From Gemmataceae bacterium (GTDB lineage: Bacteria > Planctomycetota > Planctomycetia > Gemmatales > Gemmataceae), in assembly GCA_901538445.1 (NCBI GenBank), contig LR594585.1:1255500-1319499 (forward strand): a stretch of DNA of 64,000 nt, in the 5' to 3' direction. Shown here in pieces: positions 16,094 to 24,410 of this stretch. Below the pieces are notes generated by a model. The model ran no database searches and was not told the DNA's origin. It worked only from the letters and a program-made list of their open reading frames with translations. The position numbers and the translations under genes were made by a program. Numbering within the stretch: position 1 is the stretch's first letter; every line of letters starts with the position of its first letter.

Positions 16094-16864
16094 ATGATTC
16101 GCACGCTGCTGCTGGGCACGTCTCTCGCGGGGGTCGGCGGGGTCGGGTGGATCGCCGCCCAGTCGCCGAGCACCCCGCTCTCCGAGGGCAAGAAGGGCGC
16201 GCCCCCGCCCGAGTCCTCGTCCCTCCCGCCGGGCGCGTCGGACGTCGAACTCGTCGAGCGGGTCATCACCGCCCGCCGCGAGTACGAGTCGGCCCTCAAG
16301 GCGCTCCACGAGCACTACGTCAAGCACGGCGACAAGCTCCGGAACCAGTGGACCGAGCAGGAGCTGATGGGGCACCACATGCTCTTCAAGCCGTCGTACA
16401 ACCTCGACGTGAAGGACGTGCCGCCGCCGAGCCTGGAGGCGAGGGTGAACGTCCGCGAGGCCAACGACCTGTTCCGCACCGCGATGGAGTACAAGGGGAA
16501 GGGCCTGGGCAGCGACTACGTGCTGAACCAGCGGCGGGCCGAGATCCTGTTCCGGGAGATCCTGGAGAAGTACCCGAACTCGGACAAGATCGGCGACGTG
16601 GCGTACCAGCTCGGGGACCTGTACGAGGGCCGGGCGTACAAGCAGTACGACCGGGCCGCGAAGTACTTCGAGCGGTCGTACCAGTGGGTCCGGGGGTCGC
16701 GGACCGACGCCCGGATCCGGGCCGCGACGCTGTACGACCGGCAGCTCAACGAGCGGGCCAAGGCGATCGAGATCTACCGCGACGTGCTGGCCCACGACAC
16801 CGACGCGGAGCGGATGAAGCAGGCCGAGCGCCGCCTCGCCGAACTCACCGGCCAGCGCAAGTGA
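16094..16864 (+). CDS. Exported TPR-like protein
   Basis: A 256-residue protein with an N-terminal signal sequence (MIRTLLLGTSLAGVGG...IAAQS). A helical repeat region resembling TPRs covers residues 125-250 (FREILEKYPNSDKIGDVAYQ, YFERSYQWV, AIEIYRDVLAHDTDAERMKQ). The tyrosine/arginine-rich middle includes TEQELMGHHMLFKP. It looks like the cell-envelope tetratricopeptide scaffolds common in planctomycetes. The specific partner is unknown. It converges with ubiA. Confidence 0.7.
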   Translation: MIRTLLLGTSLAGVGGVGWIAAQSPSTPLSEGKKGAPPPESSSLPPGASDVELVERVITARREYESALKALHEHYVKHGDKLRNQWTEQELMGHHMLFKPSYNLDVKDVPPPSLEARVNVREANDLFRTAMEYKGKGLGSDYVLNQRRAEILFREILEKYPNSDKIGDVAYQLGDLYEGRAYKQYDRAAKYFERSYQWVRGSRTDARIRAATLYDRQLNERAKAIEIYRDVLAHDTDAERMKQAERRLAELTGQRK

Positions 16865-16912
16865 CCCGCCGACGGGACCAGGGCGCCAACCCTGGAGCCG
16901 CGAGCCCCGGAC

Positions 16913-17794
16913 TCACCGCACGGCGAGCTGGATCAGTACGAGGACGAGCAGGCCGACGCTGATGACGCCGTTGACGTGGAAGAACGCCCGGTTCACGCGG
17001 GTCAGGTCGTCGGGCCGCACGAGCCGGTGCTCGTACACGAGCAAGCCGCCCGCGGCCGCGAGGCCGACCGCGTACACCCACCCCAGGTGCGGGGACGCGA
17101 ACCCGAGCCACACCAGCAGCCCGAACATCACCGCATGGCTCGCGGCCGCGATCCGCAGGCTCGCCGGCACGCCGAACCGCGACGGCACGCTGTGCAGTCC
17201 GGCGGCGCGGTCGAAGTCGGCGTCCTGGCACGCGTAGAGGATGTCGAACCCCGCGACCCAGAACGCGACCGCCGCGCCGAGGATCAGCGGCACCGTCAGA
17301 TCGGTCAGCCCCTTCACGGCGATCCACGCGGCCACCGGCGCGAGCATGAGCGCGACGCCGAGCCACAGGTGCGCGAGGCTCGTGAACCGCTTCGCCAGCG
17401 AGTACCCTAGCAGGAACAGCAGCACCGGCCCGCACAGGTACAGCGGCCACTGGTTCGGCGGGTCGCGGTACGCGAAGAGCAGGGTGGAGGCGACGAACCC
17501 GGCACAGCACGCGAGCGTGAACCCCCACACGGCGGCGGCGCTCAGCGTGCCGGCCGGGAGGTGCCGGGCCGCGGTGCGGGGGTTGCGGGCGTCGATGTGC
17601 CGGTCGGCGAGCCGGTTGAACGCCATCGCGGCGCTGCGGGCGAACACCATGCACAGCAGGATGCCGACGAGGTCGACGGCGCGGAACGGCTCCTCGGCCC
17701 ACGCGAGCGCCGCGGCGAGCAGCGCAAACGGCAGCGCGAAGATCGTGTGGCTGAACCGGATCAGTTCGAGCAGCTTGCGGGCGGCGGTCGGCAC
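16913..17794 (-). CDS. ubiA: UbiA-family polyprenyltransferase
   Basis: A 293-residue integral membrane enzyme with about nine hydrophobic helices that prenylates an aromatic acid. The two magnesium-binding motifs are NRLADRHIDARNPRT (NxxxDxxxD) and ACQDADFDRAAGLHS (DxxxD). The start region LELIRFSHTIFALPFALLA is typical of 4-hydroxybenzoate and futalosine-pathway (MqnP) enzymes. Since nuo genes are nearby and planctomycetes use menaquinone, an MqnP-type role is plausible but inferred. GTG at 17794 is used because GGAG lies 7 bases upstream. The frame is open far beyond it. Confidence 0.88.
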   Translation of the reverse strand: MPTAARKLLELIRFSHTIFALPFALLAAALAWAEEPFRAVDLVGILLCMVFARSAAMAFNRLADRHIDARNPRTAARHLPAGTLSAAAVWGFTLACCAGFVASTLLFAYRDPPNQWPLYLCGPVLLFLLGYSLAKRFTSLAHLWLGVALMLAPVAAWIAVKGLTDLTVPLILGAAVAFWVAGFDILYACQDADFDRAAGLHSVPSRFGVPASLRIAAASHAVMFGLLVWLGFASPHLGWVYAVGLAAAGGLLVYEHRLVRPDDLTRVNRAFFHVNGVISVGLLVLVLIQLAVR

Positions 17795-17823
17795 GTGAGG
17801 GCTCCGGGACGCGAACCGACACG

Positions 17824-18684
17824 TTAACCGCACCCGCGGCCCGCCGGCAACACCCCCGGCCCGCCGGAGCGGGCCGTCGCCACCGGCTTCGGCGCGTCGT
17901 CGGGCTTCTTGCGGTTCGGGGCGAACAGGAGCGGGAGCACCAGCAGCATCGTGAGGAGCCCGAACGAGACCGCCATGATCGCCGAGTGCCCGCGGCTGAA
18001 CTGGAGGACCACCCAGAGCGCCACGAACCACACGACGAAGTGCAACAGGTTGATGAACAGCGCGACCACCACCGTGCCCGTCGTCGGCACGTACACCACG
18101 CCGAGCTGGTCGGCCTGCACGTACCGGCTCCCCTTGGCCTCGATGAACCGGCGGCCGTCGGGGCTGTTCACGTAGGTCCGCTTGTCCCTGGTGAGCTGCG
18201 CGTCGAACCGCACCGGCTCGGCGGCGTCCGGTTCCGGCTTCGCCTTGATCGCCGCGGTCATGTACGACTGCCCGCTCTTCCCGCTGCTGTTCAACTGGAA
18301 CGGCTCGCCGGCGGCGTCGAAGAACGTGTCCTTCTTCCCGCCCACGCCCCGCTTGAACTTCACCAGTTCCTCGACCGGGTTCCCGCTGCCGTCCACGCGG
18401 AGCTTGCTCCCGTCGGGCGACGTCCAGCGGACCGCGTCCATCTCGTCGAACGTCCTGGTTTCGTAGGGGGCGAACTCGAAGAACGTGTCGTACTTGCGGG
18501 GCGCGCGGGCGTCGATCCACACCCACATCGTGAGGAACAGGGCGACGAGCGCCGCGGCCCCGAGCGCCCGGAGCGGGAGCCGCTCGGCCGGGGACTGGTA
18601 CAGGTAGCCCTGCGCGATGATGCCGCCGCCGAGGAAGATGGCGAACAGCACGAGCGTCACGAGGAGCAGGACGAGCAGCAGCAC
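17824..18684 (-). CDS. Hypothetical multi-pass membrane protein
   Basis: A 286-residue protein with two N-terminal helices (LLLVTLVLFAIFLGGGIIAQ; ALGAAALVALFLTMWVWID). A soluble loop of about 130 residues follows (DAVRWTSPDGSKL, FFDAAGEPFQLN, YVNSPDGRRFIEAKG), then two C-terminal helices. The loop has short beta repeats that recall the signal-transduction-free domains of planctomycete membrane proteins. No family is recognised. It lies 29 bp upstream of ubiA on the same strand and is probably cotranscribed. Confidence 0.75.
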   Translation of the reverse strand: MLLLVLLLVTLVLFAIFLGGGIIAQGYLYQSPAERLPLRALGAAALVALFLTMWVWIDARAPRKYDTFFEFAPYETRTFDEMDAVRWTSPDGSKLRVDGSGNPVEELVKFKRGVGGKKDTFFDAAGEPFQLNSSGKSGQSYMTAAIKAKPEPDAAEPVRFDAQLTRDKRTYVNSPDGRRFIEAKGSRYVQADQLGVVYVPTTGTVVVALFINLLHFVVWFVALWVVLQFSRGHSAIMAVSFGLLTMLLVLPLLFAPNRKKPDDAPKPVATARSGGPGVLPAGRGCG

Positions 18685-18773
18685 GTTCGTGGCCCCGGCG
18701 GGGAGGTGGCGAATGCGAAAAGCCTACCACCCCCGCACGCCGCCGGCTACGGGGCACCGGGGTTTCGGGTTTT

Positions 18774-18898
18774 GACGAGCGGGGGCATGAGCCCACCGAG
18801 TGAGGGACCAGAAGCCAGAGGACAGAGACCAGAAGCCGGAGGTGTTCTGCGGTTCGCGTTCGGCGCTTCACTCGGGGGCTCACGCCCCCCGCTCGCCA
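18774..18898. repeat. Diverged family-A palindrome with an inner heptad tract
   Basis: Arms GACGAGCGGGGGCATGAGCC (18774-) and the inverse ending CGCCCCCCGCTCGCCA (18868-18898) are diverged family-A ends. Between them 18808-18842 repeats CAGAAGC/CAGAGGA-type heptads. This and the next element fill most of the 18685-19265 gap. No gene is visible there. Confidence 0.65.
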
Positions 18899-18976
18899 AA
18901 TCCAAAGGACATGCTGTGACGCCGGTTTCACGCCACGCTCACCGGACCGCGTCGCAGTGAGGAGAGCCCGGAGCAA

Positions 18977-19151
18977 CACCTCGCCCCCCGTCTGGGGGGG
19001 AGAGGTCGCCGCGCTTCGCGGCGGGTGAGGGGGCTCCACGCACCGAGATCACCGGGCACGCGAACCCGACCGAAGCCGGGTCACCCGTGGCCCCCTCACC
19101 CGCGACTCGCAGAGCGTCGTCGCGACCTCTCCCCCGGACGGGGGCGAGGTG
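18977..19151. repeat. Long imperfect palindrome family F, copy 1
   Basis: Arms CACCTCGCCCCCCGTCTGGG... and the inverse ending GGACGGGGGCGAGGTGG enclose inner inverted segments GAGGTCGCCGCGC/GCGACCTC and GGGTGAGGGGG/CCCCCTCACCC. A related element lies at 38250-38392. It is non-coding. A shorter hairpin (TGGGGCCTACAGGCCCCA) follows at about 19193-19210. Confidence 0.75.
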
Positions 19152-19265
19152 GGGCACACTGGTTTCACGCCGTGCCCACTCGAATTGCTGGTGTGGGGCC
19201 TACAGGCCCCACCTTGCCCTGTTCCGGCGGGGAGAGCTCGCCGCGACGCGCGTTCGCCGCACCCC

Positions 19266-20321
19266 TTAGGACGCGGCCGCTTGCGCCGGCGGTTCGCCTT
19301 CTGACAGGCCGTGGCCGACGAGTTCGATGAACACGTCTTCGAGCGTCGGCTCGACCTTCTTCAGGCTCAGGATGCGGCCGCCGCCCGTGACGAGCGCCTG
19401 CACCACCGAGCCGATCGCCGGCTCGTCGAGCAGCGACACCTTCAGTTCCACCGTCGTCGGGGTCGTCGCGACCTGCGCCTGGTGGACGCCGGGGAGCTTC
19501 TCCAGGTGCGACCAGTCGGCCGGGCCGTTGCCGGGGGCCAGCGACAGCTCGTACAGCGGGTACTTCTGCACGCGGCGCTTCAGGTTCGCGGGCGTGTCGC
19601 ACGCCAGCACCTTCCCGTGGTCGATGATCGCCAGCCGGTCGCACAGCTCGTCGGCCTCGGCCATGTAGTGCGTCGTGAGGAGCAGGGTGCGCTCGGGCCG
19701 CTCCCGCATCCACTCGCGGACGAACCCGCGGATCGCGCGTGCGCTGGTCACGTCGAGGCCCAGGGTGGGCTCGTCGAGGAACAGGATCTTCGGGTCGGTG
19801 ATGAACCCGCGGCAGAAGTTCATCTTCTGCCGCTGGCCGGTCGAGAGGTGGCTCACGCGGCTCTTCGCCTTCTCGGTGAGGCCGACGACCTCCATCATCT
19901 TGTCGATGCGCTCGTGCGCGACGGCGGTGGGCACGCCGTAGATGCGTGCGAACAGCCACAGGTTCTCGCGGACGTTGAGGATGCCGTACCCCGACGACTC
20001 GCCGCCCGAGACCATGTTGATGAGCGGGCGGATCCTGTCGGCTTCGGTGACGACGTCGAGGCCGTCGACGAAGGCCGACCCGGTGGTGGGCGCGAGGAGG
20101 GTGGTGAGGATCTTGATGAGGGTGGTCTTTCCGGCCCCGTTCGGGCCGAGGAGCCCGAACAGTTCGCCGGGCCGCACCTCGAGGTCCACGCCGCCGAGCG
20201 CGACGAAGTCCTTCGCGTCGGCGGCCGCCGGCGGCTTCGACCACGGCCACCGCCGGCGGCGCGGCCGGGTGTAGGTGCGGGTGAGGGCGTCGACGCGGAT
20301 CGCGGGTGGGGTCGGTTCCAT
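19266..20321 (-). CDS. ABC transporter ATP-binding protein (DrrA/CcmA type)
   Basis: A 351-residue exporter-type ATPase. Walker A is GLLGPNGAGKTTLIK, the signature is VSHLSTGQRQKM, Walker B is KILFLDEPTLGLD and the switch His is in LLTTHYMAEADELCDR. The C-terminal 100 residues form the extra domain seen in DrrA/NatA-like ATPases (ILSLKKVEPTLEDVFIELVG). No permease gene is adjacent, so its membrane partner is encoded elsewhere. Two ATGs are possible (20330 and 20321). The first overlaps a TATAAT-like box, so the second is preferred. Confidence 0.92.
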   Translation of the reverse strand: MEPTPPAIRVDALTRTYTRPRRRRWPWSKPPAAADAKDFVALGGVDLEVRPGELFGLLGPNGAGKTTLIKILTTLLAPTTGSAFVDGLDVVTEADRIRPLINMVSGGESSGYGILNVRENLWLFARIYGVPTAVAHERIDKMMEVVGLTEKAKSRVSHLSTGQRQKMNFCRGFITDPKILFLDEPTLGLDVTSARAIRGFVREWMRERPERTLLLTTHYMAEADELCDRLAIIDHGKVLACDTPANLKRRVQKYPLYELSLAPGNGPADWSHLEKLPGVHQAQVATTPTTVELKVSLLDEPAIGSVVQALVTGGGRILSLKKVEPTLEDVFIELVGHGLSEGEPPAQAAAS

Positions 20322-20391
20322 CGCGTGCATTATACGCCCGCGCCCCGGCGAGCAGCCCCCGGGCGCGCCCGGGGGCGGATTCCGTTCGCGG

Positions 20392-20559
20392 TTACTTCTT
20401 CTTGGCGGGCTTCTTCTCGGCCGGCTTCTTGGCCGCGGCCGCGGGCTTCTTGGCCGCCGCCTTGGCCGGCTCGGCCTTGGAGGACTTCTTGCCGAAGATC
20501 GCCTCGTACCCGTCCCCGAACTTCCCGTCCTCGGCCATGCCCATGCGAACGATGCTCAC
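20392..20559 (-). CDS. Small protein with Lys/Ala-rich tail
   Basis: A 55-residue protein. The first 25 residues (SIVRMGMAEDGKFGDGYEAI) look like a short conserved head. The rest is an alanine/lysine/proline repeat (AAKKPAAAAKKPAEKKPAKK) like the tails of histone-H1-like and nucleic-acid-binding proteins. GTG at 20559 has GGAG upstream. ATG at 20544 is an alternative. It was possibly called longer in the frame, but the extension is rich in unlikely residues. Nucleic-acid binding is inferred from the tail. Confidence 0.6.
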   Translation of the reverse strand: MSIVRMGMAEDGKFGDGYEAIFGKKSSKAEPAKAAAKKPAAAAKKPAEKKPAKKK

Positions 20560-20677
20560 GACTGTCGTCTCCGCGGTGTGTGGTGGTGGGGAGGTGCGCC
20601 CCAACTCCAATGTAAATCACGACCCTGCGATTGTCACGAGAGGGACCGCGAGTTTGATTGCGGCCGCCGGTGGGTTT

Positions 20678-20754
20678 GGGCGAGCGGGGGACGTGAGTCC
20701 CCCGGTCAATGAGAGTGGCGCTTCTACCGGGGGACTCACGTCCCCCGCTCGCCA
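20678..20754. repeat. Palindromic repeat family A, full copy
   Basis: Perfect arms of 28 bp (GGCGAGCGGGGGACGTGAGT...CCCCGGT at 20678-20706 and its inverse at 20726-20754) flank a 19-bp loop, between the small Lys-rich gene and the sirtuin gene. The loop differs from those of other copies while the arms are identical. Confidence 0.9.
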
Positions 20755-20856
20755 ACAATCAAAGCCACGCCCGGCAGTTGGGCCGCCGGTTCCTTGTTCC
20801 CCCCGGTCCGATCCGCTATCCTGCACCGCGGCCGGTCGGCCGCCGGAGGAGCCCCC

Positions 20857-21603
20857 ATGACCGACGAAGACCTGAGCCGCGCCGCCGACTGGTTGCGCCT
20901 CGCCGACCGGGTGTGCGTGCTGACCGGGGCCGGCGTGTCGGCCGAGAGCGGGGTGCCGACGTTCCGCGCGTCCGACGGGCTGTGGGAGGGCCACCGCATC
21001 GAGGACGTCGCCAGCCCCGACGGGTTCGAGCGCGACCCGAAACTCGTGTGGCAGTTCTACAACGCCCGCCGCGCCACGGTGCGGACCGTGAAGCCCAACC
21101 CCGGGCACCTCGCCCTGGTCGCGCTCGAGCAGCGGTTCGGCGACCGGTTCACGCTCGTCACGCAGAACGTGGACGGCCTGCACCGCACCGCCGGGAGCAA
21201 GAACGTTCTGGAGATCCACGGGAGCCTGCACCGCACCCGGTGCGTGGGCTGCGGACGCGTGACCGACCGCAACATTCAGGAAGACCTCGGCGACGAGCCG
21301 GCGTGCCCGAAGTGCTACGGCCAGCTCCGCCCCGACATCGTGTGGTTCGGCGAGCCGCTGCCCGAAAACGTTTGGCTGCCGTCGCTGAACGCCGCATACG
21401 GGTGCAGCGTGCTCCTGGTCGTCGGCACGTCGGCGGTCGTTCACCCGGCGGCGTCGCTGGTCCCGATCGCCAAGCGGAAGAGCCAGCCGGCGAAGGTGAT
21501 CGAGGTGAACCTGACGCAGACCGAGGCGAGCCGCATGGCCGACATCGGGCTGTACGGCCCGTCGGGCGAGGTGCTGCCGAAGTTGGTGGAGCGGTTGAAC
21601 TAA
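20857..21603 (+). CDS. cobB: Sirtuin NAD-dependent protein deacylase
   Basis: A 248-residue Sir2 enzyme that removes acyl groups from lysines using NAD. It has GAGVSAESGVPTFR (residues 24-37), TQNVDGLH, catalytic His121 in LEIHGSLH and a zinc site of four cysteines (Cys129, 132, 150, 153). The YNAR segment (Tyr68, Arg71) is the class III signature linked to desuccinylase/demalonylase activity in CobB and SIRT5. GGAGGA precedes the ATG. A perfect terminator follows. Confidence 0.94.
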   Translation: MTDEDLSRAADWLRLADRVCVLTGAGVSAESGVPTFRASDGLWEGHRIEDVASPDGFERDPKLVWQFYNARRATVRTVKPNPGHLALVALEQRFGDRFTLVTQNVDGLHRTAGSKNVLEIHGSLHRTRCVGCGRVTDRNIQEDLGDEPACPKCYGQLRPDIVWFGEPLPENVWLPSLNAAYGCSVLLVVGTSAVVHPAASLVPIAKRKSQPAKVIEVNLTQTEASRMADIGLYGPSGEVLPKLVERLN

Positions 21604-21606
21604 CAC

Positions 21607-21634
21607 AAGCCCCCAGGTCACAACCTGGGGGCTT
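21607..21634 (+). terminator. Rho-independent-like terminator after cobB
   Basis: A perfect 12-bp stem (21607-21618 with 21623-21634) with the 4-base loop CACA, directly after the sirtuin stop. Only a short TT follows, and the G-run beyond doubles as the folD ribosome-binding region. Confidence 0.75.
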
Positions 21635-21645
21635 TGGGGGGTGAC

Positions 21646-22524
21646 ATGCCCGCGACGAAGCTGGACGGGAAGGCACTGGCGGCGACCATCCGGGGCGAGG
21701 TCGCGGCCGCGGTCGCCGCACGCGCCGCGACCGGGAAGCGGCCCCCGGGGCTGGCCGCCGTGATCGTCGGCGACAACCCGGCCAGCCACGTGTACGTCCG
21801 CAACAAGCACAAGGCGTGCGGCGACGTCGGGTTCGCGTCGTGGGTCCACACCCTTCCCGGCGACACCACCCAGGCCGGCCTCCTGGAAGTGGTCGAAAAG
21901 TTGAACCGCGACCCGGCGGTTCATGGTATCCTCGTCCAACTTCCTCTCCCGAAGCAGATCGACGAGGACGCGGTCCTCCGGTCCGTGTCCCCGTCGAAGG
22001 ACGTGGACTGCTTCCACCCGGAAAACGTGGGCCTGCTCGCCGCGGGGCACCCCAGGTTCTATCCCTGTACCCCGCACGGCGTGGTCCAACTGTTGCACCG
22101 CAACGGGATTGTGACGGCCGGCAAGGAGGTCGTCGTCGTCGGCCGCAGCAACATCGTCGGCAAGCCGCAGGCGCTGATGCTGATGCAGAAGCCGACCAAG
22201 GCGAACCCGGCCGGCGGCGACGCGACGGTGACCGTCGCCCACACGCGGACCCGCGACCTCGCGGCCGTGTGCCGCCGGGCCGAGATTCTGGTGGTCGCGG
22301 CCGGCGCTTTGCATGCGATCACCCCGGACATGATCGCGCCGGGGGCGACGGTGATCGACGTCGGCATGCACAGCGTGAACGGGAAGTTGACCGGCGACGT
22401 ACACCCCGGGGCGGCCGACGTGGCCGGGGCGCTGACCCCGGTGCCCGGCGGGGTCGGCCCGATGACGATCGCGATGCTCTTGGTGAACACCCTCGCGGCC
22501 GCCGAGCAGATCGACGGGGTGTAG
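21646..22524 (+). CDS. folD: Bifunctional FolD (methylene-THF dehydrogenase/cyclohydrolase)
   Basis: A 292-residue enzyme interconverting 5,10-methylene- and 10-formyl-tetrahydrofolate. Family blocks are ASHVYVRNKHKACGDVGF (substrate lysine), VHGILVQLPLPKQID, KDVDCFHPENVG, the Rossmann VVVVGRSNIVGKPQALML and the C-terminal TPVPGGVGPMTIAML. ATG 21646 follows a G-rich Shine-Dalgarno segment. A TTG 12 bases upstream lies inside the terminator and is unlikely. Confidence 0.96.
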   Translation: MPATKLDGKALAATIRGEVAAAVAARAATGKRPPGLAAVIVGDNPASHVYVRNKHKACGDVGFASWVHTLPGDTTQAGLLEVVEKLNRDPAVHGILVQLPLPKQIDEDAVLRSVSPSKDVDCFHPENVGLLAAGHPRFYPCTPHGVVQLLHRNGIVTAGKEVVVVGRSNIVGKPQALMLMQKPTKANPAGGDATVTVAHTRTRDLAAVCRRAEILVVAAGALHAITPDMIAPGATVIDVGMHSVNGKLTGDVHPGAADVAGALTPVPGGVGPMTIAMLLVNTLAAAEQIDGV

Positions 22525-22533
22525 GCTCGGATT

Positions 22534-22611
22534 TGGCGAGCGGGGGACGTGAGTCCCCCGGTGGGAGAGTTGACGCAGTTCTACCGGGGGACTCACGTCC
22601 CCCGCTCGCCA
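22534..22611. repeat. Palindromic repeat family A, full copy
   Basis: Arms at 22534-22562 and 22583-22611 are identical to the copy at 20678. The 20-bp loop is different. It begins 9 bp after the folD stop. Confidence 0.9.
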
Positions 22612-22719
22612 GGACTGCCGACATCGCGGCGGGCACCCGTGGCGGCCCGTGTGGGGCGAACATTCAACAGAGCTAACGGCGGCCGACGAACGACGAGTGC
22701 CGAGGGACGAGGGGGGCGA

Positions 22720-23949
22720 ATGAACCTGAACCTCACGACCGCGACCCGCATCGGGCTGAACCTGTCGGCCGTGCTCGGCATCGCCGCGCTGCTCAAGCTC
22801 GGGGCGGCCCTGTTCGTGCCGCTGGTGCTCGCGGTCCTGCTCGCGTCGATCCTGTTCCCGGTGGCCCGGTTCCTCCACGACTTCGTGCGGGTGCCGTGGT
22901 TCTTCTCGTGCGTCCTGGTCCTGCTCGCCGCCGTGGCCCTGTTCCTGGTCGTGGTCGCCGCGTTCGGCATCGCGATCCCGCAGACGCTCGAGGGGCTGCC
23001 CAAGACCGAGGCCGCGTGGCAGGAGCAGTACCGGAAGATCCAGACCAACCTCAGGGCGGTGCTGCCGGCCTGGATCGAGATGCCCTACGACGACGACCCG
23101 AACCAGTCGTACATCTACCGCCACGTCCGCGACTACTTCTCCAACAGCAAAATGTCGGAGAGCCTCCCGACCCTCGCGATGGGCACCGCGGCCCGGGGGT
23201 GGCAGGCGATCCTCATCATGTTCATCACCCTGTTCCTGCTCCTCGAGGGGCAGATGCTCGCCGACAAGGTGCGGGCGATCTTCGGCCCGTCCCGGGAGAC
23301 GCAGAACCGGGTCTCGACCGCGATCGCCGAGATGGCCGCGGCGATCCGCGCGTACCTCGTGTGGCGGACCATCGTGAACCTCGGGCTCGCGCTCGTCCTC
23401 GGTGCGGTCTACAACGCGGCCGGCCTCAAGTACTGGTACCTGTGGGCGCTCCTGGTCGCGGTCCTCAGCTACGTCCCGTACCTCGGCACCATCGCCGCCG
23501 GCATCCCGCCGTTCCTCGACGCGCTGCTGTTCGTGGACCCGCTCATGGCCCTCGGCGTCGGCCTGTTCTACGTCGGCGTGGTCACCTTCGAGGGGTACAT
23601 CATCGTCCCGTGGGTGATGGGCCGGAGCATGGACCTGAACGCCACGACGGTGCTGCTCGCGTGCCTCTTCTGGGAGGAGATCTGGGGCATGTCGGGCCTG
23701 TTCCTCGCCATGCCGATCATGGCCGCCCTCAAGGCCGTGTGCATGCAGGTGGACGGGTGGCAGGGGTGGGGTGAGTTGATGGGGTCCGGCCCGGCCAAGC
23801 CGCTCGCCCTGCTCGAAACCGACGGCCGGTCGCGGATCGATTCCATTGCCGAAGCCGCCGCCAACGGCGACGCCACGGTGGTCATGGACCACCGGGACGA
23901 GAAAGGGGGTAGCCCTTCGGTGGGCGACCCGAAAAGTGACGCCTTCTGA
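22720..23949 (+). CDS. AI-2E family transporter (PerM/TqsA-like)
   Basis: A 409-residue membrane protein with seven to eight hydrophobic segments in the AI-2E/UPF0118 pattern: paired N-terminal helices, a periplasmic region of about 100 residues (PQTLEGLPKTEAAWQEQY), then FLLLEGQMLADKVR, YLVWRTIVNLGLALVLG, LSYVPYLGTIAAGIPPFLDA and TFEGYIIVPWVMGRSMDLN. The C-terminus carries about 55 polar cytoplasmic residues. Members export small molecules or act as ion exchangers. The substrate is not predictable here. Confidence 0.88.
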   Translation: MNLNLTTATRIGLNLSAVLGIAALLKLGAALFVPLVLAVLLASILFPVARFLHDFVRVPWFFSCVLVLLAAVALFLVVVAAFGIAIPQTLEGLPKTEAAWQEQYRKIQTNLRAVLPAWIEMPYDDDPNQSYIYRHVRDYFSNSKMSESLPTLAMGTAARGWQAILIMFITLFLLLEGQMLADKVRAIFGPSRETQNRVSTAIAEMAAAIRAYLVWRTIVNLGLALVLGAVYNAAGLKYWYLWALLVAVLSYVPYLGTIAAGIPPFLDALLFVDPLMALGVGLFYVGVVTFEGYIIVPWVMGRSMDLNATTVLLACLFWEEIWGMSGLFLAMPIMAALKAVCMQVDGWQGWGELMGSGPAKPLALLETDGRSRIDSIAEAAANGDATVVMDHRDEKGGSPSVGDPKSDAF

Positions 23950-24124
23950 GCCCCCGCCCCCGCCGGTGCCGTACGACCCGACCGACCTCGAGCGCGTCGC
24001 CCGCGGCCTCACCCGGGCCACCGTCTGGGCCGTGATGACGCTCATCAAGGTGCTCGAGGACTCGCTCTCCCGCGACCCCTACAAGCGCCGCAGTCCCCCG
24101 CCGGGCAACGGCCCGCCGGAATGA
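23936..24124 (+). CDS. Hypothetical small protein overlapping the AI-2E gene
   Basis: A 62-residue protein from GTG 23936, overlapping the AI-2E gene end by 14 bp. After a proline-rich start (PSEPPPPPVPYDP) comes one amphipathic or membrane-associated helix (VARGLTRATVWAVMTLIKVL). The tail is basic. The frame extends upstream inside the AI-2E gene, but that stretch does not look like protein. Translational coupling is likely. No family is recognised. Confidence 0.5.
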   Translation: MTPSEPPPPPVPYDPTDLERVARGLTRATVWAVMTLIKVLEDSLSRDPYKRRSPPPGNGPPE

Positions 24125-24156
24125 CCAACGCCCCTGGAAATCTCCGGGGCGTTGGT
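24124..24156 (+). terminator. Hairpin terminator after the AI-2E unit
   Basis: An 11-bp perfect stem ACCAACGCCCC/GGGGCGTTGGT (24124-24134, 24146-24156), extendable by GGA/TCC inside, begins at the stop of the small gene. Confidence 0.7.
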
Positions 24157-24170
24157 CCACGATGGGGCCG

Positions 24171-24399
24171 GGCGAGCCGTGTGTGTCAACACACGGGTTG
24201 AGGTTCACAGGGCGACGCAGTGTTTCCCAGTCGGTGGTTTGGGTTGTGAAGCCACCCCCTCGCTGGCGCTCAGGGTTCGCCCAGAAGTTGCACAGCGTCT
24301 TGGCGAACCCTGAGCGCCAGCGAGGGGGTGCCCCTGACCCAGATTCAATCTCTGCGTACCCCTGTTGAGGTTCACCCGTGTGTTGACACACGGCTCGCC
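24171..24399. repeat. Palindromic repeat family C, copy split by an insertion
   Basis: The left arm (24171-24197) and right arm (24375-24399) match the intact copy at 6242-6305 except for one GT unit. They are pushed apart by a 155-bp insert plus a 12-bp duplicated centre. Removing the insert and one copy of GTTGAGGTTCAC restores a compact palindrome. Confidence 0.88.
24209..24363. mobile_element. 155-bp MITE-like element with 12-bp target duplication
   Basis: The insert is flanked by perfect 12-bp direct repeats GTTGAGGTTCAC (24197-24208 and 24364-24375). Its ends are imperfect terminal inverted repeats (AGGGCGACGCAG versus AGGGGTACGCAG, 10 of 12). It has no coding capacity. Inside is a perfect 28-bp inverted repeat (24254-24281 with 24302-24329, ACCCCCTCGCTGGCGCTCAG...) around a 20-bp loop. 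The layout is that of a non-autonomous transposon derivative. Confidence 0.8.
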
Positions 24400-24410
24400 A
24401 GACGACCTCG

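Noticed and set aside
18685..19265. Protein gene in the 581-bp gap
   Set aside because: Only repeats explain the open frames. No ribosome-binding site or protein-like composition was seen.
23846..23935. Longer start for the small gene after the AI-2E gene
   Set aside because: The extra residues are a shifted-frame reading of the AI-2E C-terminus.
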